A DNA stretch of 64,000 nt, from positions 47,076,569 through 47,140,568 of the forward strand of contig NC_088776.1 in the NCBI RefSeq assembly GCF_954871325.1. Direction: 5' to 3'. Positions 22,401 through 31,500 of this stretch are shown here, piece after piece. The notes beneath the pieces were generated by a model. That model was not told the DNA's origin, did no database searches, and saw only the letters and a list, made by a program, of their open reading frames with translations. Within the stretch, counting starts at the first letter, position 1. Each line of letters begins with the position of its first letter. Source of the stretch: Gordionus sp. m RMFG-2023. Lineage: Eukaryota; Nematomorpha; Gordioida; Chordodea; Parachordodidae. The position numbers and the translations under genes were made by a program.

Positions 22401-24156
22401 CTCTGCTTTATATTATCACCTCTCGTTTATCAAGCTTAGTCTATATAAAAACGACTTATATATAGGAGCAAAATGATGTTGCAGAGTTATTTAAACGAAA
22501 TTAAAAAGCGTTTTGCTCAAATAAGAAGAGATAGAAAAATTTAACATTAATGTCACATGTTGACAGCAACATAATATATTTTATAAATTTTTAATACTTT
22601 TCAATTTGAGAGAAATACTTTTTTTTATCACATATACAGGATATCGATCAGTGCATCGCGACGTCGAGTTGCAAATTGCTGTATTTACCACAAACACTAA
22701 ATTAAAACGAAAATTGCACAAGGTCATTATTGTTTTTAAAGCTTAGTGCAACCTGTCTAATTTTATTACCTATGCGAATGGCTGTAATTTAACAAGCTGA
22801 TTACCTTTAATAATATAAGGATATTAATTAAATTAGAGAGCGATTTAGAGATCTGATTTTATGTTTGGTCTAATCACAAGCTGTTATTGTGCCAATGTAA
22901 TGAAATAAAGATATAATACTCCCTGCACACATCTTTCCTATCCAATCAGACCGAGCTCGTATTGGTTAAATTGAGACAGACATTCTCTCACACTCGATGA
23001 GGGTCATACATTTATTTTAATTTGGGCTAGACTCAAACCTCAATAAATTATTTTGTTTTCTAATATTTTTATAAATATTCTTTTAAGAATAACACTTTTA
23101 TTATTATCCTTTAGCGTTCATAATTTCTCCGCTTTCCTTAAAATATCGTATACTTTTTCCGCAGTTAAATTTTTTATCGGATCAAATTCGGACCAATTTT
23201 TAAAATAAAGGATTGGACTTGATATCTTGAAAAAAAATACTCAAATTGGTCGAACAAATATTTTTTCTGAGTGGGTCGGGCCTGAAAAAGATAGACAAGA
23301 TTCAGGGCTCTAAGTACCTATTGTTAACATTTTTCTCATTAGTTAACCAAAAAATGTGTCCAGTTTATTAGCTCCGGGCAAGGGTCCATGAATATGCACG
23401 TGTTTAATGGCATAGAACCAGTAAAATGTTATCGTACATCTTATTTGATGGCGGCTAAAGTTCCTGACGTGAAAAAGTAACTTATTTTTATCCATATATG
23501 ATCCATTCTCCATTTCTATATAATTAATTAAAACCGTATTTTTCCCCTATCAGATAGTTTAAGCTTTCACGATATTTAGATAGCGATCTCTATAAATCAT
23601 ACACTTGGGCATTTAAATATGTCCCAATTTTAAGGAAAACCTGGTGTATAACACCACAATCTAGGGCCTGTGGTAAGTTAAATCCTTGCCTCAAAGTTTA
23701 GGCCTGTCTGCAAGAGGTAAATTTGCAAAGATCATTTTGGTATGCTATTACTATTTCTTCAGGAGGAGTTAAATCCTTATTTAAAAAAATTTAATTCACT
23801 TATATAAAAATAACATTTTCGCGTCGTGAACTTTATCTGTCGGCTAAATTTTTTTGATATAATCAAATACTTGATATATGCTATTATTCTCGCAAATTTC
23901 CACAGTTACCTACTTTCAGGGTATCAATCAAGTGGCAAACCTCTTTTGACTAATGAGAAGTCTTTGTGCATTGGCATTAAACCATGCTTTAATTTTATTT
24001 AATTATCTTAAGAATATATGTACAATTTATATATAGGAATTAGACAATATCATTGAATACACCTCCGAGGTAAACGAACAAACATTTTTAGTCGAAGAAC
24101 GCAAAATTCCATTTTGGCTCAAAATTTTATATAGAATCATGAGATCATATTTTTAG
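10086..24156 (+). CDS. PGS1: PGS1: phosphatidylglycerophosphate synthase, 5'-partial, 12 exons
   Basis: CDP-diacylglycerol--glycerol-3-phosphate 3-phosphatidyltransferase makes phosphatidylglycerophosphate, the committed step to cardiolipin, in mitochondria. Exons: 10086-10473, 11813-11909, 12489-12659, 12846-13016, 16156-16196, 16335-16536, 16840-16920, 18840-18906, 19481-19712, 20000-20170, 22640-22722, 24037-24156. They sum to 1824 nt (607 codons plus TAG) with matching phase at every junction. Phospholipase-D-type motifs are present: HVKAYIFD (HxKx4D, exon 2) and YHAKGLWLY with GSSNFG (exon 10). Other family landmarks are LIDYLRGSR, MLLPLIKRYPE, ANLSESYFTDRQDRY, TGYFNL, ILLASPQANGF and GYRSVHRDVE. 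The N-terminus (targeting peptide and LASLYLGTG block) was not found. About 180 residues of polar or acidic inserts make it longer than the human protein over the same span. The introns hold a LINE, an LTR-kin fossil and MITEs. Confidence 0.9.
10474..11812 (+). other. PGS1 intron with C-tract and family A remnant
   Basis: It contains a run of ten C at about 11022-11031 and a decayed family A MITE beginning TAGACCTTCAGAGG at about 11503 with GCCCGGCCC blocks to about 11605. No coding sequence was seen. Confidence 0.5.
11813..11909 (+). CDS. PGS1: PGS1 exon with first HKD motif
   Basis: A T-rich tract precedes the acceptor. The exon encodes a segment ending GSFREIAGLNHVKAYIFDDD then ILISG. H, K and D of HxKx4D sit at codons 11866, 11872 and 11887. 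Family counterpart: FNETIGLQHIKVYLFD. Donor GG|GTAATA, phase 2. Confidence 0.92.
11910..12488 (+). other. PGS1 intron with family B remnant
   Basis: About 12140-12245 is an eroded half of family B (CCATCTATGAACAAAATC, CAGGCTTGCGTAATAT, GGCTAAAATATT). Nothing else was seen. Confidence 0.5.
12489..12659 (+). CDS. PGS1: PGS1 exon (ANLSESYFTDRQDRY)
   Basis: The acceptor AATAATAG|C completes the Gly codon begun in the previous exon, giving SGANLSESYFTDRQDRY. This is a near copy of the family's SGANLSDSYFTNRQDRY. It ends TCA AG|GTACTC, phase 2. The minus-strand open frame here is a shadow. Confidence 0.92.
12846..13016 (+). CDS. PGS1: PGS1 linker exon, acidic
   Basis: Bounded by CTATCTAG|A and TAC GG|GTATAA, phase 2 at both ends. 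It encodes a basic start (RRGRRSRAHKG) followed by a very acidic stretch with WDNDDDNN. It sits where the family has a variable linker, so it is recognised by phase and position rather than by similarity. Confidence 0.7.
14920..15237 (+). CDS. Unassigned open frame inside a PGS1 intron
   Basis: 105 codons stay open from just after a TAA at 14917 to TAA at 15235-15237, unusually long for DNA this AT-rich. The first part reads KQVCKKGPLYNAYELLKEQL and later KYAPITITKKFVNGQLKV. No family was recognised and no signal peptide or membrane segment is visible. It could be a relic of an inserted gene, an element fragment or chance. Confidence 0.25.
   Translation, partial: TKQVCKKGPLYNAYELLKEQLKFNQLDFMAYKIHFYNHKFLKKINLLSEILTYVKYRKRESSKNSNTMEDPLIDKPVKYAPITITKKFVNGQLKVASTCLGQDFF
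15462..15841. mobile_element. Family A MITE, decayed
   Basis: It ends in GTAGGTCTCTG, the family A right end. The interior has CCTGGCCCAAAT and CCTGGCCTAGA blocks split by T/A runs. The left end is not clear. Confidence 0.5.
16156..16196 (+). CDS. PGS1: PGS1 short linker exon
   Basis: A strong pyrimidine tract ends TTGCCTAG|T. The 41-nt exon encodes a basic SSFTISRRRKKSE segment and ends GAA G|GTCACG (phase 1), which fits the next exon. It is supported by phase on both sides, since the linker itself is not conserved. Confidence 0.65.
16335..16536 (+). CDS. PGS1: PGS1 exon (YIYPLIQ ... TGYFNL)
   Basis: YDTYIYPLIQAQPHGVD corresponds to the family's DTWIYPLIQMKPFEIQID, and SRLWLATGYFNL to AKVYLTTGYFNL. 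The exon ends GAT AG|GTTATT, phase 2. Confidence 0.92.
16840..16920 (+). CDS. PGS1: PGS1 polar insert exon
   Basis: Acceptor CGTAAATAG|A and donor GAC AT|GTAAAT, phase 2 at both ends. It encodes a charged stretch (YKDKDKSREDPHFKSFKR). It is inserted between the GYFNL block and the ILLASP block and has no family counterpart that I recall. Skipping it would still keep frame, so it could be optional. Confidence 0.6.
17150..18573 (+). mobile_element. 5'-truncated LINE: reverse transcriptase tail plus Zn finger and endonuclease-like end
   Basis: A non-LTR retrotransposon lies in a PGS1 intron. In order: end of the RT palm/thumb (LSINHEKSEF, LGAPVGG), the W-x-QATLPTKMGGLGIR block, a CAGC...H...C zinc finger followed by GRIVRHN, then KRPDG and VWDYSCIDPLAPSN, which look like a restriction-endonuclease-like C-terminal domain, and LRQRLAIAIHRAN before TAG at 18571. 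Visible damage: a frame change near 17344, TAG at 17926-17928 where Trp is expected, a frame change near 18230, and a stop with frame change near 18330. The 5' half of RT is absent. The clade is uncertain. Confidence 0.8.
18840..18906 (+). CDS. PGS1: PGS1 exon (ILLASPQ)
   Basis: Acceptor TTAATTCTTAG|A. It encodes a segment ending ATNILLASPQ and stops at CAA|GTTTTT, phase 0. Joined to the next exon it gives ILLASPQANGF, matching the family's ILLASPEVNGF. Confidence 0.92.
18907..19480 (+). other. PGS1 intron with overlapping open frames
   Basis: Between 19020 and 19379 open frames lie on both strands. Neither has a recognisable domain or splice logic. No repeat end was identified. Confidence 0.35.
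19481..19712 (+). CDS. PGS1: PGS1 exon (ANGFHGGKGLKKYVPLIY)
   Basis: Acceptor TAAATTAG|GCC. ANGFHGGKG...YVPLIYSYAAHLF aligns with the family's NGFFGAKG...IPAAYVHIERQFF. A long polar extension rich in Ser and Asn follows. It ends at AAA T|GTTAGA, phase 1; the in-frame TAG just beyond is inside the intron. Confidence 0.88.
20000..20170 (+). CDS. PGS1: PGS1 exon with second HKD-type motif
   Basis: It encodes LWEYERIGSTYHAKGLWLY and FTIFGSSNFG, the counterpart of LQEYWRRGWTFHAKGLWLY...GSPNFG. His lies at codon 20095 and Lys at 20101. As in the family, no Asp follows at the HxKx4 position. Acceptor AAAAAAG|CT and donor TTC G|GTTTAA, phase 1 at both ends. Alternative acceptors in the poorly conserved start cannot be excluded. 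Confidence 0.9.
21130..21545 (-). mobile_element. LTR-kin integrase fossil (Ty3/Gypsy-like)
   Basis: The minus strand shows parts of a retroelement integrase: an HPGV piece, a WWPNMGHD piece from the HHCC zinc-binding region, then NRPEIAEASPYSWN, similar to the CQ..R..P.A..HPW stretch of Gypsy-type integrases. Only a fragment is left. It is old and broken, with at least a few breaks, and neither LTR was seen. Confidence 0.6.
22112..22405. mobile_element. Family A hAT-type MITE, complete
   Basis: TAGAGACCTGCAGA at the left and TCTGCAGATCTCTG at the right, with a perfect 8-bp target duplication CTTTATAT (22104-22111 and 22406-22413). The interior alternates GGCCCGG-like and T/A-run blocks. It sits in the PGS1 intron before the GYRSVHRD exon. 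Confidence 0.88.
22640..22722 (+). CDS. PGS1: PGS1 exon (GYRSVHRDVE)
   Basis: Acceptor TATACAG|GA completes Gly from the previous exon, giving GYRSVHRDVELQIAVFT. The family reads GYRSVHRDLEAQIAIVT. It ends CAC AAG|GTCATT, phase 0. Confidence 0.95.
22723..24036 (+). other. PGS1 last intron
   Basis: Contains a GGGTCGGGCC patch near 23273 and a 42-codon open stretch (23343-23468) with GSMNMHVFNGIEPVKCY that I could not place. Otherwise AT-rich. Confidence 0.4.
24037..24156 (+). CDS. PGS1: PGS1 terminal exon
   Basis: Acceptor TATATAG|GAA and stop TAG at 24154-24156. It encodes ELDNIIEYTSEVNEQTF then IPFWLKILYRIMRSYF, matching the family C-terminus (LYLRSGVVSSATF...VKLWVKMVTPLIKNFF). Confidence 0.93.
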   Translation, partial: ELDNIIEYTSEVNEQTFLVEERKIPFWLKILYRIMRSYF

Positions 24157-24336
24157 TCTTTATTAAATATGAAAAAAATATTTATATGGGTGCCGCACCC
24201 GTTTTTCTTTAACTGAAAAAGTCTTCTTTATAAAATTATTTTTTGATTGGTTTTATAGGATCCGTTTTAATCTCTCCGATATATATAGTTCAATTACCCA
24301 TTTACGCAATATTTTAAAAATTTAAGGAAAAATATA

Positions 24337-24342
24337 AATAAA
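24337..24342 (+). promoter_or_regulatory. Candidate poly(A) signal for PGS1
   Basis: AATAAA 181 nt past the PGS1 stop. The motif is common in such AT-rich DNA, so it is only a candidate. Confidence 0.3.
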
Positions 24343-25464
24343 AACGCAAAAATTTAATATATCATAACATAATTTATTGTACAACTTGTTCAGGCCTTTT
24401 ATGACAATTAAACTATATATTTAACAAACCAGTATTTTTTACACTATTGCAATAAATTTTGGTTAAAAATATCCTGTTTTTATTATTATATAAATAATAT
24501 ATTTATTAGAAGAATTAGACTCAAATTTTATATTAAGTTTTATCGAAATTATATACAAAATTCATATTTTTTAAAAGGAGGTTCATTAAAATTTTGACGA
24601 AATTGGTATTATAGATAGGATAAATATGAGCATAATTTTACATAATATATATTTTTGAATTATTTCCCATTGAAAAAATTCACTCATTAATTAGTCATTT
24701 TTAAGCCTTTTTATATGAATTTATTTATACCTGCAAGAATAATCAAATTCATATGCAAAAAAAAAATTGTGCATTTAAGAGAAGAAGAAAATTTTATAAT
24801 ATAGATTATTTTTTGAGATCCTATTAAATATAAAGATTTAGTAGCTCATATCTGCAAGTTCTCTGGCGATTCTCGTGAAAGATTCCTCCTAAGACTTTTC
24901 GTTTTATGCTTTATATTTCTTCTTTATTTTTTTTATAATTTTAGATTTCTTTTTTTTATATAAACAAATTCCTTTTTTACGATAATAATAAATAAATTAG
25001 ATTAATATACTACGTTCAATTTATATTATATTTACCAATTTTCTTTTCATTTTTTAATATATTTACCTAAATAAAGAGTAAATAATATTCTTAAAGATTA
25101 AGATAATCCAGGATTATATTTTTTAATATTTCTTATCGTTTTTCCTATTTTTTTATTCTATGCTTCTCTATTTTGTTAGGTGTGTAATATATAGGTTCTA
25201 TTCTCTTCCCTTGAAGAAACCGTTGCATTCTTGACTCGCTAACGATTTTACAAATATAATCACATAAAAGTTAACTTTGCATGATTATAGCTTCTTTATA
25301 TACTATAAGAAGCAAAAATTTTGTAGAAAATATGGAAATAAAATGGGAATCAATTCTAAATATTGTAACTTTATTAAGGTTTTAACGTTCAAAGGAAGCT
25401 TTAGTAGGCTCTAAATCTATCTTAAAAATATCATAGAATCGAAGTAACTAATTTATGTATGTAA

Positions 25465-25641
25465 TAGAGGTCAGTCGTGAATTTTTTTACAAGTTGCCTG
25501 ACCTGTTAAATTTTTTGCCCAGCCTTTCCCGATATTTCTTTTTTTTAATTTCTCTGCCTGGCCCGGTGCTTTTTAATTTTTTTAAAAATTTTCCCGACTC
25601 TCGGGCCATGCTTTAGACGGACCGAGTTTTGCAGATCTCTA
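25465..25641. mobile_element. Family A MITE, short copy
   Basis: Begins TAGAGGTCAG and ends GCAGATCTCTA, with CCCGGTGC and GACTCTCGGGCC patches inside. The flanking 8-mers GTATGTAA and GTATATAT agree at six of eight bases. Confidence 0.6.
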
Positions 25642-26929
25642 GTATATATAACCTATATAGATAGCATTTTTGAATGCGCACTAATGTGAATTTATGATTA
25701 CTCGTATCTTTCTTACCAAACTATAATATATTTTACAGAAATGAGTACATAATCCTAAGTATAAAATATATTGCACTTAATTTATAACATTACTATTGCA
25801 CATATATAAAAAATTAAAACTAGTCCTTAAAGTATATACAATAGATAACGATCCATTCGTAGATGATCTTTTCTTCGTCAACAAATTAGAAGTTGAAATA
25901 TTAACTTGTTCGGATTAAAGTTTTCATATTGTTTTATCAATTTATTTCACATATAATTGTAATGTATTAAATACTCCATGTAGTAAATTGTTATGTTCAT
26001 TATATAATGGTGAAATTAAAATACCACTTTATTTGACATTACTTAAATACATCATCGTCTTTAGGGTGTGTCTAAATTTAAAAAACAAATTACTTAAAAG
26101 TTTTACGAATTGCACAACTTTCGTGAGTTTTGAAAGGTTCAAAATATGTGCCAAATCATCCAATAAATTTTGAAATTGTTGATTTAATTGCAATAAACCT
26201 TATCTTATTTTGTTCGTAATTAAGATCGAATTTCTTCCCACTTGGCTGCTATATACCTATATTTTAACTCGCTTTGCACCATTGATATATATGTGGTCTA
26301 ATATTTTCCATCAGTTTGTATTTATTCGCCATTTTTATTGCAATAATTACACAAATAAGAAAATTTTAATGATAGAAAGATTAAAGTTTTACGAATAAAA
26401 TTTTTGAGAATCACATAATTTGCGCGAAATAGAAAAAATCATTTAGGTCAACATTTCAATTTTCCATTAAAATTGGCTTATATTTTTTTCCGATTCGCGC
26501 GCGATTCAATTTTTTGATATTTATGACATGGCCTTGTATAACAATCTTCAAGTGTTTTCATAAAATAAAAATATGTGTGTGATTAGTCATTTTAAGTTGC
26601 GCAAAAATGAATATTTTTGAAATAAGTGATAATAATAAAAAAAAATATAGGTTGTATCGCGGTAAAATATAAAAACAGAACTAAAAAATTAAATCACATA
26701 CTAAACGTATTTTTATTTTTTTATATCTTAAGCATCTGCTTTCCCCCGGCTATGCTATTTTTTTCTAATAAACTAACCTCAAACCAAAACTAACTAAATT
26801 ACCAAAACACCATGTATTATTCTTAAATTGTTTTTAACATACCAAATTAATTCCGTTCTTTCCCAATTTACTCCTCGAACTTAGTGGTATGTGAAAATAA
26901 AATTAAGGAATATCTCTAGAAAATTCTCA

Positions 26930-27420
26930 ACCTAGCCTTCTGTCCGTTATTTTGGGTCCAAGCATATCTTCTATCAAAATACGGATGCATTGGTTCCATC
27001 CTCATTGCATCTATCAATTGTTGCCTTTATTTATTAAAAGACATACTAATTTTCACTTTTCTATCTTTAACCCTGGAAATCTGTAATTTAAATCGATTGT
27101 CACCCACTGCATTCTTAAAAAAGAGTTAGGATTTTCCTATAATTAAGCATTCTATAAAATATATACTTTCAAACCGACATCCTGAAAAACTGTTTAACTT
27201 TAAATTTTCTATCTTGATAATGAGACGAATGGATAGGCAACCCTCAGTCAAAATCTTCACCTCTCCAGAATAGATGAAAATTTATGTTGGACTATGTACT
27301 ATTTGCAGTATTATTTTGTCTTTTTGTTCTCTATTATGACCACCTTTACATCGCCAATTTTTAAAAAGCTGTCACCCTAGACACTTTGATGTAAACAAAT
27401 ACCAAGTTCTCTAGAACTGT
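26930..27420 (-). other. Unresolved broken minus-strand coding relic
   Basis: Minus-strand stretches read VGDNRFKLQISRVKDRKV and DAMRMEPMHPYFDRRYAW in one frame and look protein-like in composition, but I recognise no family. It may be an element remnant. No splice boundaries were identified. Confidence 0.25.
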
Positions 27421-28418
27421 AAGTTTAGTCGTATTGAACGGGAGAATGTACTCCTTAAATAAGGTTATTTTTGTCTGTAATAACCCCCCCCCTCCATTTG
27501 ACAACTTTGGGCATTAGATTTATCCTTATAAGGGAAAAAATTATCAGCTATATTTGGCCATCCAAATGATTATTTTTGTTTGAGATACAAAGAAATAAAA
27601 ATAAAATATGTTGATCTAATCTACTCCCTATCCAAGCTTCTCTTCTATATAGTAAATATTTTTTAAACTACAATATTTAATATGATAATAATAGAAATAT
27701 ATTTCAATTATTTTAACTCTAATAAGTAAAATTTTACGAATACGAATGATAATAAGAAATTTATCATAATATAAACTAACCATAGCCTGCATTTATTCTT
27801 AATCTTTGTCTAGTTTAGGACAAATCAAGCAGATAATTTCGGGCTCAAAATCAATCCATTTAAGAGTAATCAAATCAATATTGCCTTTTTATAAAATTAT
27901 TAATGTTTTTTTAAAAATTCACACTAATAAAAATTTCAAGTTTTCAGAAATATCATTTTAAGCTAATATATTATCTTCTCCTCACCCCCCTTCCTAAAAA
28001 TGTATACAATATGCATTATAAAGTTTTTTAAAAAATTTATTCTCAATTATATATAAAAACGCGAAAAATTCTAAGATTAAACCAAATAGGCCTTGACAGA
28101 TCTCTAACATTTAGTATAGAAATGTCCAATTTAAGTATCAGCTGGATTCTAATAATTTTAAGATTATCAAAATTACAATAAACAATTACCACTATAATTA
28201 AGTGCTAATAATGATAATGACAATAATAATTATAACCATGAAAATGAAGAAGTTCGATTTAACTTTCTGAGAATGACGTTGATCAATATTAAAAATTTTA
28301 TAATAATTGATATTAATAACAATCATATAATATAATGTTTTTAAATTTTTAATTTATATCTTTTTTATCTCATATATTTTTTTTATTTTTATGCACCTCA
28401 CTTTCTTTGTAATATTAG

Positions 28419-28530
28419 TGTAAAAACTGCATGAGTTGTTGGGAACCGAACAGATGTGGCTGCCTTAAATCTCCCATTAAGTCCTTCAAGAGTTGCTTGA
28501 GTGACAAAAGACAAAAATTTTTGCGAAGAA
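28419..28530 (+). CDS. Coiled-coil gene, Cys-rich exon
   Basis: AATATTAG|TGT...AGA A|GTATTT. It encodes CKNCMSCWEPNRCGCLK and a further Cys about 10 residues on: six Cys in about 26 residues, suggesting metal binding. The spacing does not match a zinc-binding family that I know. Confidence 0.65.
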
Positions 28531-31500
28531 GTATTTAAATTATTTATTAATATTTCTACTGTTTATATATCGTTCATATTCAGTTAAATATTAAATATAT
28601 ATATCATTATAAATTCTAACTCGAAAAATTATATATCTTTACATTTTCACAGTATATAAGGCGATTAATGGGTCCGACTCATCTGGTTCAGAATCTTCTG
28701 ATCTGGCAACTCTAGAAAAATTAATGGAATTCAAAGAAAGGGAAATGACAGTATTATAATATGTTTCTTAGTTTATATATATGAATTATGGATTTTAGTA
28801 AATTAATAATTTGGATCATTTATTGCGGGCACTTTGTAAATTTTACTACGTTTTTAAAATTTGCTAAAAACCGGTCTGTGAAACATTGCCTTTATTACCA
28901 AACCCTTAATATATTTTGATTAATAAAGGAAACGGTTATAGTGTTGTAAACTGTATTTCAGAATTCTAGTGTACTGTTTATATTTTTAAAATATACTGAT
29001 ACAAAACTGTTTTCAATAATTTTATATATTGGCTTTATGTTAGGAATTATATCATGAGTTAGAGCTAGCTAGCAAGGACATCTATAGACTAAACACTGCC
29101 AATTTTGCTTTAATTAAAGAAAACAAGGATGTCAAGGATCGTTTATCCACGCTGGAAACTAAGTTTTACAATTTAGAATCAGGTTCTAAATTTGTGTTTT
29201 TATTATAGAATGATAAATATAAAATATATTTTACGTTGCAATTATTATTTAATAATTAATTGATCTCTTTGAAAATATTTGAAAAATAAATTTTAAATTT
29301 TGATCACAAGAAGATTCTGATATAAAAACAAAATTATATTTTTATTTTTCCATATAATTATGACATGAGTTTTAATCATCATCTTAGTTCACTTTTTTAC
29401 ACTGCTTAAGAAACCTATAATGTCAAGCGTTAAAAATAATTTTATCTCCATCTTTTTAATTTGAAAGGTTTTAAAAGCATAAAGGCTGTATCCTGATTCG
29501 ATAGCTAGGACACCCTATTTTAGCTTGTTTTAGTATTTGGTGGCATTGTTATTTTTCATATTCTTTTCCCGTTTTTTGTTTTGTTTTTGTTTTTTTGTTC
29601 TCTTAATTTTTAGGCTGCTTAGCCAGAGCTATATATCGGCTAAACAGCTGGCTGTTTACTAATAAGTCGAACCAGGACACATCCTTAAAGAACTGAACTA
29701 GAATGACCTTTTTACTAAAATATAGCGTATATAATAGCAAATAATAAAAAAAAATATTTTATCTCCAAATAAATCTAAAAAAAATTTTTAAAGCCAAAGT
29801 TGAGTTGGAAAAGGATGCCTCAAACTTAAAGGATAGGATCCACTGGATGAAGGCTGAATATGAAGTATATATGATACAGCTCAAAAAACGGAACGAGACA
29901 ATCCAACGTTTATTCGGAGAGATATGCAAGTTGAAAGACTTGTTAAAAGATAGGGATGACGAATGGAAACTAAGACACAAGCAGCAAGAAGTAACTAATT
30001 TAACAATAAAAGATTTATTAGCATGGATTATGTATTTTTTTAAATATATTACTACTTTCTAAAAAAAGAATTTTTTTTTAAACCCGAGTTGGGTCACAGA
30101 ATAAAAAATTTTATAAACCTGCCTAGTCAAAAATATATAAGCTTAACTCGAGTCAGTTTACGAATTCGAAGAATTTTCATATTAGATTACGGGAGTGGTA
30201 TTCAAGGATAATTTATTTCTTGACCGACAAAATATTATATTACCTAATCAGAGACGCAATGACACCACATTTTTGCCAATCGATACCACCAACACTTGGC
30301 ACCGATACTTTAATGCAAAACAAAAAATTCTTTAAAACATACATATTAATTTAACCAAATTTTATTTAAATTCCTAAAAATTTTTTAAAAAAATAATATT
30401 TACAAAATGACATTATTATTTTTTACCACTGTCTAAAATTATTCTTAAAAGTATGTATGAACTGTGCCATTGTGAGTTGATTAGATTTCTCAAATTTTGA
30501 AAAATTGATTTATTAAATTATTAAAACATGTTTTTATTTTAAAAAAAATTAATTTGAGGAATTAAAAAAAAATAAATGACGAAAATTCTTCTCCGTCATC
30601 TTTTGAAATGATTGTTTTTCAAGTTTATCCAGTAAGCCAGTTATCTCTCTGATTCCCCTTCACCACTTTTTACTGTCCTATGAGTCGTCATTTGTAACAT
30701 CAATTATTCTCATTTCACCCATTATCACTTTCGTCTATATAAGTCCATAAAATATAGGGACAATTTTTTAAAAAAAATATTTTATTAGATTAAATTAAAT
30801 AAAAAGGTGTCTAAAAAACGAATAATTTTTATGAAAAATTATATAAATATTTATATTTTGTAATGTATATTTTTTTTAAATGTAAAATTAAGTCAAATTG
30901 AGTTATTCAACCATCGTTTGATAATTTAATATCGACCCATGTTGGTATTGGCAGAAGGTACTTTCCGATACAATGAGTATCCGTCCAATACCAATACTTG
31001 TTATCGATTATCTCATACTATATTTTATCACAACGTTTATTAATATATTAAATTTGATTTTTGTTTAATAGGATTTGCTGGATAAGGTAAAAAGAAAATA
31101 TCAGAGTGTTTACCACAAAAATCTGGAAATAATATTAAAGTCCTTGGAAAGTCTGAATATAACCAATATAGGTAAATATATTTATGTAGACTATTTATTA
31201 TTATATTTCAATGTAGAAATGATGAAAATGTGTATGCAAGGGGAGAAAGGAAGCAACATTTTAAATTCCATTCAAGCTAAATTGCTAGATGAGATCAATG
31301 TAGTTAACGAAGGTTTATATAATTTATGGCGAGTATTTTTTTTACAAGTGGCTAGTGTTCTCAACCTGCTAGAATTTTAAAACGGCTTATTCTTTCGCCA
31401 TAAAACATTACGCAAAGCCTGGAGATTTTGCTCATAAAGAAAGGTTTGGACATCTATAGACGAAATCTCGAGGCTTACATAATATTTTTTTAAAATAAAA

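Larger units (their letters stand above)
20171..22639 (+). other. PGS1 intron, about 2.5 kb, element-rich
   Basis: Contains a CAGTGGCGTTACTAG terminus (from about 21081) typical of hAT-like elements, the integrase fossil at 21130-21545 and a complete family A MITE at 22112-22405. A G-run lies near 20648-20660. Confidence 0.5.
24157..28418. other. Intergenic stretch, possible unseen 5' exons of the next gene
   Basis: Contains a family A MITE remnant (25465-25641), a family A right-end fragment (CAGATCTCTA at about 28098-28107), a C-run near 27484-27492 and an unresolved minus-strand relic (26930-27420). No exon with a family signature was found. The 5' part of the coiled-coil gene may lie here. 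Confidence 0.4.
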
